Made by a program: the position numbers and the translations under genes. A stretch of 64,000 nucleotides of DNA from an uncultured Kordiimonas sp. GTDB taxonomy: Bacteria; Pseudomonadota; Alphaproteobacteria; Sphingomonadales; Kordiimonadaceae. The stretch lies in assembly GCA_947503625.1 (NCBI GenBank), contig CANNEK010000001.1:248001-312000 (forward strand), read 5' to 3'. Below the pieces are notes generated by a model. The model did not search any database. It was not told the DNA's origin and saw only the letters and a program-made list of their open reading frames with translations. This document shows, piece after piece, positions 55,831-64,000 of this stretch; within the stretch, counting starts at the first letter, position 1; every line of letters begins with the position of its first letter.

Positions 55831-56493
55831 CTAGACCTTCCTGGCGATGATGGTTTCGCCGCCGATCATGGTTTGGCCAACTTCCACGGTCGCCTCAAGC
55901 CCTTCGTCCAGATATATGTCTGTCCGACTGCCAAAGCGGATAAGGCCAAACCTGTCACCGCGCATCACATCATCACCTTCCTTGAGGTCGCAAAGGATAC
56001 GGCGAGCTACCAGACCGGCAACCTGAGCAAACGCGATGTCATGACCATCTTCAGTTTTCATCCGAACGAGTTGACGCTCGTTCTCTTCACTGGCTTCACT
56101 TGCGGCAGCGTTCAGATATTTGCCGTGAACATAGGCCAGCGCCGTGATCTTGCCTGCAGCCGGTACACGGTTCACATGCACATTGAACACCGACAGGAAA
56201 ATTGACACGCGCATACGTGGTTTATCCCCCATACCAAGTTCCACCGGCGGCTTAGCCTCCACAACTGCACATACAGTGCCATCCGCCGGGCTTACGAGAA
56301 CACTTTTTGTCTGCGGCACAACACGGTTCGGATCACGGAAAAAATAAACACACCAGGCTGACAAAATCAGGCCGATCCAACCCAGTGTCGGGGCAATGAA
56401 ATAATACAGAAGCAATGCAACAATAAAAAACACTGCAATATAGGTGTGCCCCTCTTTGTGAATTGGGGTCATGACAACATCTGTTGCTTTCAT
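55831..56493 (-). CDS. psd: Phosphatidylserine decarboxylase proenzyme
   Basis: This pyruvoyl enzyme of 220 aa (short type) decarboxylates phosphatidylserine to phosphatidylethanolamine. Two membrane segments lie near the N-terminus (FFIVALLLYYFIAPTLGWIGLILSAW). The self-cleavage site is in GLIRFGSRTDIYL (between G and S), which yields the pyruvoyl group. HVNRVPAAGKI also matches the family. It is the first gene of psd-pssA. Confidence 0.95.
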   Translation of the reverse strand: MKATDVVMTPIHKEGHTYIAVFFIVALLLYYFIAPTLGWIGLILSAWCVYFFRDPNRVVPQTKSVLVSPADGTVCAVVEAKPPVELGMGDKPRMRVSIFLSVFNVHVNRVPAAGKITALAYVHGKYLNAAASEASEENERQLVRMKTEDGHDIAFAQVAGLVARRILCDLKEGDDVMRGDRFGLIRFGSRTDIYLDEGLEATVEVGQTMIGGETIIARKV

Positions 56494-56642
56494 TTAACGA
56501 GCTTTCTCATTCTTTGGCTTGTGGTGAACTTCTACACCAGTATCCTTATCAATTGCGCACACACTGGCCGATTTTCATAGCACAGGTCAAGGCTCGTGGC
56601 ACCGGTATCTCTTTGCATGAAGTCATATTTTTCCCAGGCGCG

Positions 56643-56657
56643 TTAACGCTTGTTTAA
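56643..56657. promoter_or_regulatory. Putative CtrA box (TTAA-N7-TTAA)
   Basis: TTAACGCTTGTTTAA is a perfect TTAA-N7-TTAA site, 68 bp before the ATG at 56726, in the gap upstream of a gene of unknown function. Confidence 0.5.
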
Positions 56658-56725
56658 GGTGACTAGGCGATCTTTGTTTTCAGCAGTCAAGGGTGACTGC
56701 CAAACGAATATGGGCTCTACTTTCT

Positions 56726-57145
56726 ATGAAACTCCAGGAATCACTCGATCAGGTTGAAAGCCATCTGAAAACAATCGATGAGCAACAATTTGACCACCTT
56801 TCTTTCGAGTGGGAGGACATAAATTTTATTGTGGCCGCCGAGCAATGCCGTGATGGACGTGCGCAAATCCGCCTGAACGCCAATCTCGGTCAACTCTATT
56901 ATACGATTGAGAATTCGGCCCACAGAACCATGGCGATCGAAAAACTATACTCCAACAATCGGTCCGTGGACGGCGCTTATTCGATCAATGAAAGGGGCGA
57001 CGTGCTCTTTCAGAGCCTCACAACAACCAACGAAAAGCTGACAGGTACCAGACTGCTGGAAGCGTTAACAACAATCCTGCTGCAGGCTGAAGGCCACCTG
57101 AGAGCGCTGAAGTCCCACTTGAAGCCGCAAAATCTGGCAGCGTAG
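56726..57145 (+). CDS. Uncharacterised protein
   Basis: This is a 139-aa soluble acidic protein of unknown family (MKLQESLDQVESHLKTIDEQQ at the start; LLEALTTILLQAEGHLRALKSH near the end). Helices at both ends flank a beta-rich centre, a pattern reminiscent of secretion-chaperone or YbjN-like folds, but this is weak. The track start is a GTG at 56693; I use the ATG at 56726 because upstream residues look unlikely. A CtrA box lies upstream. Confidence 0.6.
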   Translation: MKLQESLDQVESHLKTIDEQQFDHLSFEWEDINFIVAAEQCRDGRAQIRLNANLGQLYYTIENSAHRTMAIEKLYSNNRSVDGAYSINERGDVLFQSLTTTNEKLTGTRLLEALTTILLQAEGHLRALKSHLKPQNLAA

Positions 57146-57199
57146 CCAGAGCAGCTACACTATGTCTTCGAAGAACTTTCATTAAAGCGCTGATAACAT

Positions 57200-58213
57200 T
57201 CAGCTTTTAGGCGGAAGCTTGAATACCTGCCCCGGATAAATCAGATCAGGGTCGCTTATCTGCTCGCTGTTCTCACCAAAAATAAGAGTGTAGCGAACCC
57301 CGGAACCATACAGCTGCCGGGCAATCTGCCAGAGAGTATTGCCAGGCCGTACAAACACACCGCCTTCCGCAAGGGTTTGATCAATGGGTTCACCCGCATT
57401 GAATGGTTGTTCAACACGCAATTGCACCTGGCCGTCGCCGACCGTCTGGTCCACGCGAATTACATGTTCACCAACAGATAACGCTGCTTCGCCAACCGAT
57501 ACAGTCCACCGTCCGTTATCATCTGCACGAACACTTTCGACAAAATTACCGTCCAGATACAGCCGGACCTGAACACGCGGCAATGAACGACCGGTAACAA
57601 CCGTGCCGGTACCTGCACCGTAGTCTACCGTATCAACGCTCAGGCTTTCGCCGACCTCGGCAAATGCTGCCACGCCCGGTTTCTGCAAAACCGTGCTGGC
57701 GCCCTCGCCGTCCTTTGGTGTCAGCACCGCAACAACACCGTTTTGTCGCCGTTCGATGAAGCGTTCTGTTTCGCGTTCCGGAACGGAAACAACTACAACC
57801 TGTTCTGCTTCAGAAGGTTGTTGTGTGGTTTTGTCCAACGCTTTCAGGTTCAACTCTACGGAGCCAGCTTCCAGAGGCTGGTCAAGAATAATGACCCATT
57901 CTCCATCCTCGTTAGCGACCACCTCGGCGATTTTAACGCCGTTGGCAAACAGCTCAACATCGGCGCCGGCAGCCATTCTGCCAGCAATAACACCCGTGCC
58001 CCCGCGTGAGATGCGTACAAGATCAAATTCAGGAGTGGCCACGGAAGCTGCTGGTTCGTCTGATACAATTTCCTGAGGGGCGCTATCCAGCGCCTCGTCT
58101 GGCAGATCCACGTCGCCAGAAAAAACATAAAACGCTACAATGCCAAGGCCAACGGCCATAGCCAGAAAGGCAAGAGCATTATTTTTCCCAGATGCGTTTT
58201 TCAGCAGGGCCAT
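57200..58213 (-). CDS. LysM-domain membrane protein with Ig-like repeats
   Basis: This is a 337-aa protein. A single N-terminal anchor (NALAFLAMAVGLGIVAFYVF) places the rest in the periplasm. Two Ig-like modules follow (about 65-145 and 195-275; GVIAGRMAAGADVELFANGVKIAEVVA and VVTGRSLPRVQVRLYLDGNFVESVRAD). A C-terminal LysM peptidoglycan-binding domain spans about 287-334 (VRPGNTLWQIARQLYGSGVRYTLIF). A structural or wall-sensing role is inferred. Confidence 0.87.
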   Translation of the reverse strand: MALLKNASGKNNALAFLAMAVGLGIVAFYVFSGDVDLPDEALDSAPQEIVSDEPAASVATPEFDLVRISRGGTGVIAGRMAAGADVELFANGVKIAEVVANEDGEWVIILDQPLEAGSVELNLKALDKTTQQPSEAEQVVVVSVPERETERFIERRQNGVVAVLTPKDGEGASTVLQKPGVAAFAEVGESLSVDTVDYGAGTGTVVTGRSLPRVQVRLYLDGNFVESVRADDNGRWTVSVGEAALSVGEHVIRVDQTVGDGQVQLRVEQPFNAGEPIDQTLAEGGVFVRPGNTLWQIARQLYGSGVRYTLIFGENSEQISDPDLIYPGQVFKLPPKS

Positions 58214-58395
58214 ATTGTTTCACTACTCACCCAAGAAGGTGTCACTACTCACAACTGGGCGAGCGCTGTCGTTGGCACTTTACCCGGCTTCTTTAAACTC
58301 TTAACAATCCGGACGTTATTATTATAGAAAAATTTATCACAATCGTGTCAAAAGTTTGACCCACATAAAAATAACATAGCTAGGGAACACATAAA

Positions 58396-58965
58396 ATGAG
58401 CGACAAGAAGTTGATCGGAGCCGTTTGTGTCTATTGCGGCTCGCGACTGGGAAACAAGGACCTTTTTAAAAACCAGGCGCACGAACTGGGGCGGCTCATT
58501 GCCGATGCAGATTTAGCACTCGTTTATGGTGCGGGCAGCGTCGGGCTTATGGGTGTCGTTGCCAGATCCGCGCGAGATCACGGCGCTGATGTCGTAGGGA
58601 TAATCCCTTCACATCTGGACGATGTGGAGATCACACAGGCTGGCCTGACTGAATTACACGTCACGGACGATATGCATCAGAGAAAAAAAATGATGTTCGA
58701 GCGTTCAGACGCTTTTATCGTTCTGCCGGGCGGTCTTGGCACGCTGGATGAAACACTGGAGATGATGACGTGGGCGCAGCTTGGCCTGCACAGCAAGCCA
58801 ATCATTATCGTCAATTCAAACGACTATTGGTCACCCCTGCTGGAACTCGTGGACCATGTCGTGACGGATGGTTTTGCGGCACCGGAAAATGCAAAGTTGC
58901 TGACCGTTGTCCCCTCGCCTGAAGAAGCCATAAATGCTATTCAAAACATCAATCATGAGGAATGA
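58396..58965 (+). CDS. LOG family protein (cytokinin riboside 5'-monophosphate phosphoribohydrolase type)
   Basis: This 189-aa Rossmann protein has the catalytic motif FIVLPGGLGTLDE (PGGxGTxxE form) and VYGAGSVGLMGVVAR. Such enzymes hydrolyse nucleoside 5'-monophosphates; the physiological substrate in bacteria is unclear. GGGAA lies upstream of the ATG. Confidence 0.9.
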   Translation: MSDKKLIGAVCVYCGSRLGNKDLFKNQAHELGRLIADADLALVYGAGSVGLMGVVARSARDHGADVVGIIPSHLDDVEITQAGLTELHVTDDMHQRKKMMFERSDAFIVLPGGLGTLDETLEMMTWAQLGLHSKPIIIVNSNDYWSPLLELVDHVVTDGFAAPENAKLLTVVPSPEEAINAIQNINHEE

Positions 58966-59132
58966 GTTGTCGACACCCGCATAAGCCTTATAATTATGAC
59001 AACTTTGGTCAGTTTGGGCTTCAACTCAAGAGTGCTAGATGATAGGGTGCGCGCAATTTGTCAAATTGGGTCATCATGGCCAATTTCTCCAAACTTGTAT
59101 GACACAGACTTAATTAAACAGTTGAGGGACAC

Positions 59133-60347
59133 ATGAGTAAAATAGCTGTAAAAAATCCAATCGTTGAAATCGATGGCGACGAGATGACCCGCATCATCTG
59201 GCAGTGGATACGGGAACGCCTGATCCAGCCTTATATGGATGTTGATCTGCTCTACTATGATCTCTCAGTTGAAAAGCGCGACGAAACCAATGACCAGATC
59301 ACCATTGATGCTGCTAATGCGATCAAGGAACACGGCGTTGGTGTAAAGTGCGCAACGATCACACCCGACGAACAGCGCGTCGAGGAATTCGATCTCAAGC
59401 AAATGTGGCGCAGCCCTAACGGTACCATCCGCAATATTCTCGGCGGCACAGTTTTCCGCGAGCCTATCATCATCAAAAACGTTCCACGTCTTGTTCCCGG
59501 CTGGACACAGCCAATTGTTATCGGGCGTCACGCTTTCGGTGATCAGTATCGCGCAACAGATTTCCTGGTACCGGGTGCTGGCAAACTGACCATGAAGTTC
59601 GAGCCTGCAGATGGCGGTGAAGCCATAGAAAGAGAAGTCTACGAGTTTGCAGATTCAGGCGTGGCCATGGGCATGTATAATCTGGACGAAAGCATTCGCG
59701 ATTTCGGCCGGGCCTGCATGAACTATGGACTGGCACGCAAATGGCCTGTGTATCTGTCGACAAAAAATACAATTCTCAAAGCCTATGACGGTCGTTTCAA
59801 AGATCTGTTCGAGGAAGTCTTTGAAACTGAATTCAAAGACAAGTTCAAAGATGCGGGTGTTACGTATGAACACCGGTTGATCGACGACATGGTTGCGTGC
59901 GCTCTCAAGTGGGCAGGCGGTTTTGTCTGGGCCTGTAAAAACTACGATGGTGACGTGCAATCCGACACCGTTGCACAGGGCTTCGGATCACTTGGCCTGA
60001 TGACATCGGTGTTGATGACACCGGACGGAAAAACTGTCGAGGCAGAAGCTGCACACGGTACTGTCACCCGTCACTATCGACAGCATCAGGAAGGCAAGGA
60101 AACATCTACGAACCCGATCGCATCGATCTTCGCCTGGACACGGGGCCTCAAGTACCGCGGCATGATGGATGGCACACCAGAAGTTACCGATTTCGGTGAA
60201 TTGATTGAAAAAACCTGCATTGAGACCGTTGAAAAAGGTTCGATGACAAAAGACCTTGCTCTCTTGATCGGACCAAACCAGAGCTGGATGACCACTGGTC
60301 AGTTCTTCGACAAGATCGATTCTAACCTGAAAGAAAAAATGGGGTAG
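59133..60347 (+). CDS. icd: NADP-dependent isocitrate dehydrogenase (eukaryotic-like type)
   Basis: This TCA-cycle enzyme of 404 aa belongs to the type II homodimeric class common in alphaproteobacteria and eukaryotes. Segments are [87 protein letters not shown], and [39 protein letters not shown] precedes the ATG. Confidence 0.97.
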   Translation: MSKIAVKNPIVEIDGDEMTRIIWQWIRERLIQPYMDVDLLYYDLSVEKRDETNDQITIDAANAIKEHGVGVKCATITPDEQRVEEFDLKQMWRSPNGTIRNILGGTVFREPIIIKNVPRLVPGWTQPIVIGRHAFGDQYRATDFLVPGAGKLTMKFEPADGGEAIEREVYEFADSGVAMGMYNLDESIRDFGRACMNYGLARKWPVYLSTKNTILKAYDGRFKDLFEEVFETEFKDKFKDAGVTYEHRLIDDMVACALKWAGGFVWACKNYDGDVQSDTVAQGFGSLGLMTSVLMTPDGKTVEAEAAHGTVTRHYRQHQEGKETSTNPIASIFAWTRGLKYRGMMDGTPEVTDFGELIEKTCIETVEKGSMTKDLALLIGPNQSWMTTGQFFDKIDSNLKEKMG

Positions 60348-60370
60348 ATTTACCTTCATAGTTTTCTGTA

Positions 60371-60401
60371 AAGCCGCCAGCTGAATAGCTGGCGGCTTTT
60401 T
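60371..60401. terminator. Rho-independent terminator after icd
   Basis: Perfect 12-bp stem AAGCCGCCAGCT/AGCTGGCGGCTT with loop GAAT and a T run. It touches the stop codon of the convergent periplasmic protein gene. Confidence 0.93.
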
Positions 60402-61173
60402 ATTGTCCGGTCCTGCCCGGATACGGTGCCAAAGGCTCAATCGCTTCGTTGATCCGCCGCCATATATCTACAGGCATGTGTCTGGAACAAATGATGCCGA
60501 CCTCCCGGGGTGGTCGCATGCCTGTTGGCTGAAAAGACACCAGACCTTCCGCTGACGAAAGGGTGTTCCTCAGATAACTCGTTTGTGCGGCATTAATGGG
60601 TGCAAAATGGACGCGGCCACGCGCGACCAGCAGACCCAGTTCCCTGTCTGAGCCCCCTATTTTAATGTGTCTATCACTTCCAAGGGCAAAAAGTTCTTTG
60701 GTAATGCCCATATAGTTTACATCATTGAGGAAGGCACCTCTCAACCTTGTGTCACGCAGCACATCCTCAATCGATTGATGGTCCTGAAACAGAGGCAGGT
60801 TCTCTTGTTTCACCACCAGCGCAGCACCGGGAAACCAGCCGATAGCCGCTGAAGCCAGAACATCGAACTGTTTCTGATGCAGTCCACTATAGCCCGCAGC
60901 ACATACAACATTGGCGCCGTAAGCGAGTTCCCGGATCAAACGACTGTAATTGGTTTGCCGCCATGAAACCCTGAGGCCTGCTTTTTTCAATATGGAAACA
61001 GTGATCCGGGCAATCTCACCCGTGACAGCGCCGCTTTCGACGTAGACATAGGGAGGATAATCTTCATGGAAAAACTGAATTGTATGCGTTGCCTCAGCCT
61101 CCTGAGCAAAAGCCGAGGTACTGGCCAACCCAAACAATAGCAACCCAACCGCGATGGTTCTTCTAGTAAAAAT
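60400..61173 (-). CDS. Periplasmic substrate-binding-protein-like (SBP_bac_3 type), apparent ATT start
   Basis: This solute-binding-fold protein (HTIQFFHEDYPPYVYVESGAVTGEIARITVSI, LGLLVARGRVHFAPI) has no ABC permease nearby. The track starts at a TTG at 61143 (MLLFGLASTSAFAQ), leaving a signal peptide with no basic n-region. The in-frame sequence upstream, read from an ATT at 61173, would give MFTRRTIAVG joined to it, a normal signal peptide. No ATG, GTG or TTG occurs in frame further up to the next stop as far as I traced. AAGAGA lies seven bases before the ATT. It is downstream of the channel gene on the same strand. Confidence 0.75.
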   Translation of the reverse strand: MFTRRTIAVGLLLFGLASTSAFAQEAEATHTIQFFHEDYPPYVYVESGAVTGEIARITVSILKKAGLRVSWRQTNYSRLIRELAYGANVVCAAGYSGLHQKQFDVLASAAIGWFPGAALVVKQENLPLFQDHQSIEDVLRDTRLRGAFLNDVNYMGITKELFALGSDRHIKIGGSDRELGLLVARGRVHFAPINAAQTSYLRNTLSSAEGLVSFQPTGMRPPREVGIICSRHMPVDIWRRINEAIEPLAPYPGRTGQ

Positions 61174-61238
61174 ACCGGTATCTCTTGCTTCAACATTTAT
61201 GTGAGACGCAAGTAGACATGTATCTGGTGAATATTTGG

Positions 61239-62477
61239 TTACTTCGCCTCTATCCAGTGACGCAAATCATCAAGCTGCATTTCCCGGTCATTAACGCTCA
61301 GGTATCCGGTTTCCACGTAATCTGACAAACGTGTGGCGGCATGATCATACATGCCCGCTGCTATATCCGGGAAAATGGAAAGCAGAGTATGAAGATCGAC
61401 ACTTTCCAGCCAGATAAGCTTGGCCCGTGTTCGGGCAACAGTTGAAGGCTGGCGCCCGCTATCCGAAATTATGCCACATTCGCCAAAAAAGTCACCGCTT
61501 GCCAGCGGTAAGGCGCGGTGTCGATAGAATGCGCTTATTTCCCCTGAAACCAGGCAGTACAGGCCGTTATGCATGTCCATTTTGTGAGTTAGCACCGTGC
61601 CGGGCGCAACGGTCAACGTTCTTACCCGCGACGCCATCTCCTTAGCAGCAGCAACCGATAGATTGCTAAAGATAGGAATGTCTTCAATAACCCTGACCGG
61701 AACGATAAATTCGCGCCTGTGAACCTCGTCCGAAAACCCGGAAGCAATAATCCCGATCGGGACTGCATAGAAGGCGAAACCAATCACCATCACAATTGAG
61801 CCCAGAATTTTACCTGCATCCGTGACCGGCACCACATCACCATAACCAACCGTCGTCAGTGTGGCGAGCGCCCACCACAACGCATCCGGTATGCTTCCAA
61901 ACGCACCTGGCTGAGCTTCACGTTCAACCATGTACGCAAGTGTTGCCGAGAAGAAAAGTATGCCAATCATGATAAGAAAGGCTGCCAAAAGAGCCCGTCG
62001 CTCCATGTAAAGCACGCGGGAGAGAGACGACAACGCCGGTGAATAGCGCACCAGTTTCAGGAGCCTCAGCAGTCTGAAAATTCTCAGTGCTCGCAGGTCA
62101 AGCCCCGTAACCGCACCGATGTAGAATGGCAGGATCGCCATCAAATCAATGATGGCAAGCGGCGAACGCATATATCGCAATCGCTTTCGCCACGCACCAT
62201 CGTTGTCGTCACTGGGGTTTTCCGCGCTGGCCCAAACGCGTAAAACATATTCAATTGTGAAGATCGAGACTGATATCGCGTCGAACAGCAGGAACTCAGA
62301 CTGATACTGCTGCCAAATGCCCGGCACCGTTTCCAGCGCCACGGCAACCACATTGGCAAGGATCATAACCACCATAAAATATTCGAAAAAAGCTGCACCA
62401 GCACCGCCAAAGCGGCCTAGCTCAAAAAAATCAGACGCTCGTCTGGTTAGACTTTCATGCTTTATCGAACTGGAAAT
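61239..62477 (-). CDS. Voltage-gated-like potassium channel with cyclic-nucleotide-binding domain, apparent ATT start
   Basis: This is a six-segment K+ channel with the filter TTVGYGD and a C-terminal cNMP-binding-like domain (about 275-390 of the extended protein: LTVAPGTVLTHKMDMHNGLYCLVSGEIS, GDFFGECGIIS), as in MlotiK1. S4 has spaced Arg residues (LRALRIFRLLRLLKLVRYS). The ATG at 62375 falls inside S1. An open frame continues upstream and encodes RRASDFFELGRFGGAGAAFFEYF, typical of sequence before S1. An ATT at 62477 follows AGGGGGA by six bases and is chosen as start, giving 412 aa. It begins 33 bp after the alaS stop. Confidence 0.85.
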   Translation of the reverse strand: MSSSIKHESLTRRASDFFELGRFGGAGAAFFEYFMVVMILANVVAVALETVPGIWQQYQSEFLLFDAISVSIFTIEYVLRVWASAENPSDDNDGAWRKRLRYMRSPLAIIDLMAILPFYIGAVTGLDLRALRIFRLLRLLKLVRYSPALSSLSRVLYMERRALLAAFLIMIGILFFSATLAYMVEREAQPGAFGSIPDALWWALATLTTVGYGDVVPVTDAGKILGSIVMVIGFAFYAVPIGIIASGFSDEVHRREFIVPVRVIEDIPIFSNLSVAAAKEMASRVRTLTVAPGTVLTHKMDMHNGLYCLVSGEISAFYRHRALPLASGDFFGECGIISDSGRQPSTVARTRAKLIWLESVDLHTLLSIFPDIAAGMYDHAATRLSDYVETGYLSVNDREMQLDDLRHWIEAK

Positions 62478-62510
62478 GTTGTATCCCCCTGCAGGCCAAA
62501 GACGCTGGTC

Positions 62511-64000
62511 CTAGCCTGCCAACTCGGTCTCCACGGCGTCAAGCGCAGCTTGGGCATTTGCCCCGTCCGGGCCGCCAGCCTGGGCCATATCAGGCCTGCC
62601 GCCCCCACCTTTTCCGCCAACAGCCTGCGCTGCTACTTTAACCAGATCAACGGCGCTGGTATTTTGTGTCAGATCTTCCGTAACACCAACCAGCACGGCA
62701 GCCTTACCATCGTTTACTGCCACCAGTGTCACAACACCGCTGCCGAGTTTTTGCTTGGCTTCATCAGCCAGGCCCCTCAGGTCTTTTGGGCTTACCCCGT
62801 TCAGCACCTGGCCAAGAAAGTAAACACCGTTAACAGACTTCGCTTCCGGGCCCGAGGCTGCTCCGCCGCCCATAGCTGCTTGTTTGCGGGCTTCAGCCAG
62901 TTCTTTTTCAAGGGATTTACGGTCGGCCTGCAAAGCGGCAACACGCTCCGCAAGTTCTTCAGGACTGGCTTTGATCATCGCTGCTGCTTCCTTCAAAAGC
63001 TGCTGCTGATGTACCAGGTGTGTGTGGGCCGCCGCACCGGTCAATGCTTCAATTCTTCTGACGCCGGACGATACTGCGCTTTCAGATGTAATGGTAAATA
63101 CACCGATGTCACCGAGGCGTTCGACATGTGTGCCGCCGCACAGTTCAACCGAGTAATCCTTGCCACCGTCGCCCTGTCCCATGGAAACAACGCGCACCTC
63201 GTCGCCGTACTTCTCACCAAACAATGCCATTGCACCGGCTTCAATTGCATCATCGTAGCTCAGAAGCCGCGTGACTGTTGGTGTGTTTTCCCGAATGATA
63301 TCGTTGACAGCAACTTCCACCTTCGCCAGTTCGTCAGCAGAAATGGCTTTGGGGTGAGAAACATCAAAACGCAGCTTGTCCGGTGCAACAAGCGACCCCT
63401 TTTGGGTTATATGCTCACCCAGTTGCTGGCGCAAAACCTCGTGCAAAACATGGGTCGCTGAATGGTTGGCTCGGAGCTGCCTACGCCGCTGACCATCAAT
63501 TTTCATGTCAAGCGCCTGCCCTATGGACAATTCGCCTTCATCCACATGTGAGACATGAACATGCAATGCGCCTACTTTTTTCATGGTGTCGGTAACGGAA
63601 ACATGCACGCCGTCTGCCGACAAAACTCCGGTATCGCCCATCTGGCCGCCAGACTCGCCGTAAAATGGCGTCTGATTGGTGACAATTAACGCATCATCAC
63701 CCGCTGAAACGGTGGAAACGACCGCACCGTCTTTCACGAGCGCAACAATCTGACCTTCCGCCTGTTCAGACGTATAGCCAACAAACTCTGTAGCGCCGTT
63801 CTCTTCGTGCAGATCGAACCAGACTGTTTCTGTCGCGGCGTCGCCCGACCCTGCCCATGCAGCCCGTGCCTTAGCACGTTGCTCATCCATCGATGCATTA
63901 AACCCGTCAACGTCTACGGAAAGTTTCTGCGTGCGAAGTGCGTCCTGTGTCAGGTCCAAGGGAAAGCCATAGGTATCATAAAGTTTGAAAGCCACGTCCC
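62511..64000 (-). CDS. alaS: Alanyl-tRNA synthetase, N-terminal part cut by the window edge
   Basis: AlaS charges tRNA-Ala and edits mischarged Ser/Gly. The visible 494+ residues lack the start of the catalytic core (the frame is open to base 64000). Visible parts are [12 protein letters not shown], the editing-domain motifs [15 protein letters not shown] and [16 protein letters not shown], and the C-Ala region with a coiled coil followed by Gly-rich [16 protein letters not shown]. Upstream sequence lies beyond the window. The channel gene follows 33 bp later on the same strand. Confidence 0.96.
   Translation of the reverse strand, partial: DVAFKLYDTYGFPLDLTQDALRTQKLSVDVDGFNASMDEQRAKARAAWAGSGDAATETVWFDLHEENGATEFVGYTSEQAEGQIVALVKDGAVVSTVSAGDDALIVTNQTPFYGESGGQMGDTGVLSADGVHVSVTDTMKKVGALHVHVSHVDEGELSIGQALDMKIDGQRRRQLRANHSATHVLHEVLRQQLGEHITQKGSLVAPDKLRFDVSHPKAISADELAKVEVAVNDIIRENTPTVTRLLSYDDAIEAGAMALFGEKYGDEVRVVSMGQGDGGKDYSVELCGGTHVERLGDIGVFTITSESAVSSGVRRIEALTGAAAHTHLVHQQQLLKEAAAMIKASPEELAERVAALQADRKSLEKELAEARKQAAMGGGAASGPEAKSVNGVYFLGQVLNGVSPKDLRGLADEAKQKLGSGVVTLVAVNDGKAAVLVGVTEDLTQNTSAVDLVKVAAQAVGGKGGGGRPDMAQAGGPDGANAQAALDAVETELAG

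Noticed and set aside
60987-61196. 69-aa minus-strand ORF with an ATG overlapping the periplasmic protein gene start
   Set aside because: It is in another frame, lacks a signal peptide and runs opposite to the well-supported reading frame; considered a shadow.

Overview
The window reads as a contiguous piece of an alphaproteobacterial chromosome of roughly 50% G+C (G+C judged by eye). It carries core housekeeping genes and no recognisable prophage, insertion sequence, CRISPR array, rRNA or tRNA. The assignment rests on several signs. RNase E has an acidic insert in its S1 domain. There is an NDUFA12-type complex I accessory subunit. Three loci carry LexA operators of the alphaproteobacterial type (GTTC-N7-GTTC or GAAC-N7-GAAC). 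The aroQ-accB-accC-aat cluster faces DUF2155-mlaD-NDUFA12, and the B12-dependent ribonucleotide reductase is the long form with a C-terminal Cys-rich tail. A marine, Kordiimonas-like lineage is plausible, but the sequence alone does not settle the genus.

Layout. 0-7 kb is cell-envelope shape and wall: the end of an M23 endopeptidase overlapping a bactofilin, facing an operon amidase - PBP1a - prfB (with the classic +1 programmed frameshift) - ClpP-like protease. 7-12.6 kb holds RNase E, then an M48 metalloprotease and a DsbA/ScsC-like thiol oxidoreductase. 12.6-18 kb holds thiS-thiG, then aroQ-accB-accC-aat facing NDUFA12-mlaD-DUF2155. 18-25 kb holds the class II ribonucleotide reductase (two NrdR-like boxes upstream), a PAS-GGDEF-EAL protein and a DUF4389 protein. 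25-34 kb is lipid and periplasmic metabolism: a glycerophosphodiester phosphodiesterase, a sterol-desaturase family enzyme, thiolase and acyl-CoA dehydrogenase, an outer-membrane barrel, a patatin phospholipase and a TolB-like protein. 34-39.5 kb is a DNA-repair neighbourhood: a UDG family protein, ssb and uvrA, with LexA boxes beside ssb and uvrA. 39.7-51 kb holds a DUF4139 protein, a periplasmic binding protein, DUF924, two M28 peptidases, trmFO, a TPR protein, DoxX, an RsmB-type methyltransferase and guaB. 51-58 kb holds rlmE, ppx, an SOS-boxed small membrane protein, a candidate structured RNA, a SPOR lipoprotein, psd-pssA and a LysM protein. 58-64 kb holds a LOG protein, icd, then alaS, a CNB-type potassium channel and a periplasmic binding protein on the minus strand.

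Most notable observations. (1) A 62-aa membrane protein lies directly under two perfect LexA operators, the second ending 14 bp before its ATG; it is a candidate SOS-induced division or envelope effector. (2) A promoter-hairpin-terminator arrangement downstream of it suggests an unannotated minus-strand small RNA with a possible pseudoknot. (3) Two short membrane-protein genes (31 and 54 aa) fall below the ORF-track cutoff. (4) The potassium channel and the periplasmic protein at the right end both seem to need non-canonical ATT starts. (5) The DUF4139 protein carries the EEIVVTGSRI motif typical of TonB-dependent receptors. (6) Two perfect TTAA-N7-TTAA CtrA-type boxes sit about 70 bp upstream of genes of unknown role.
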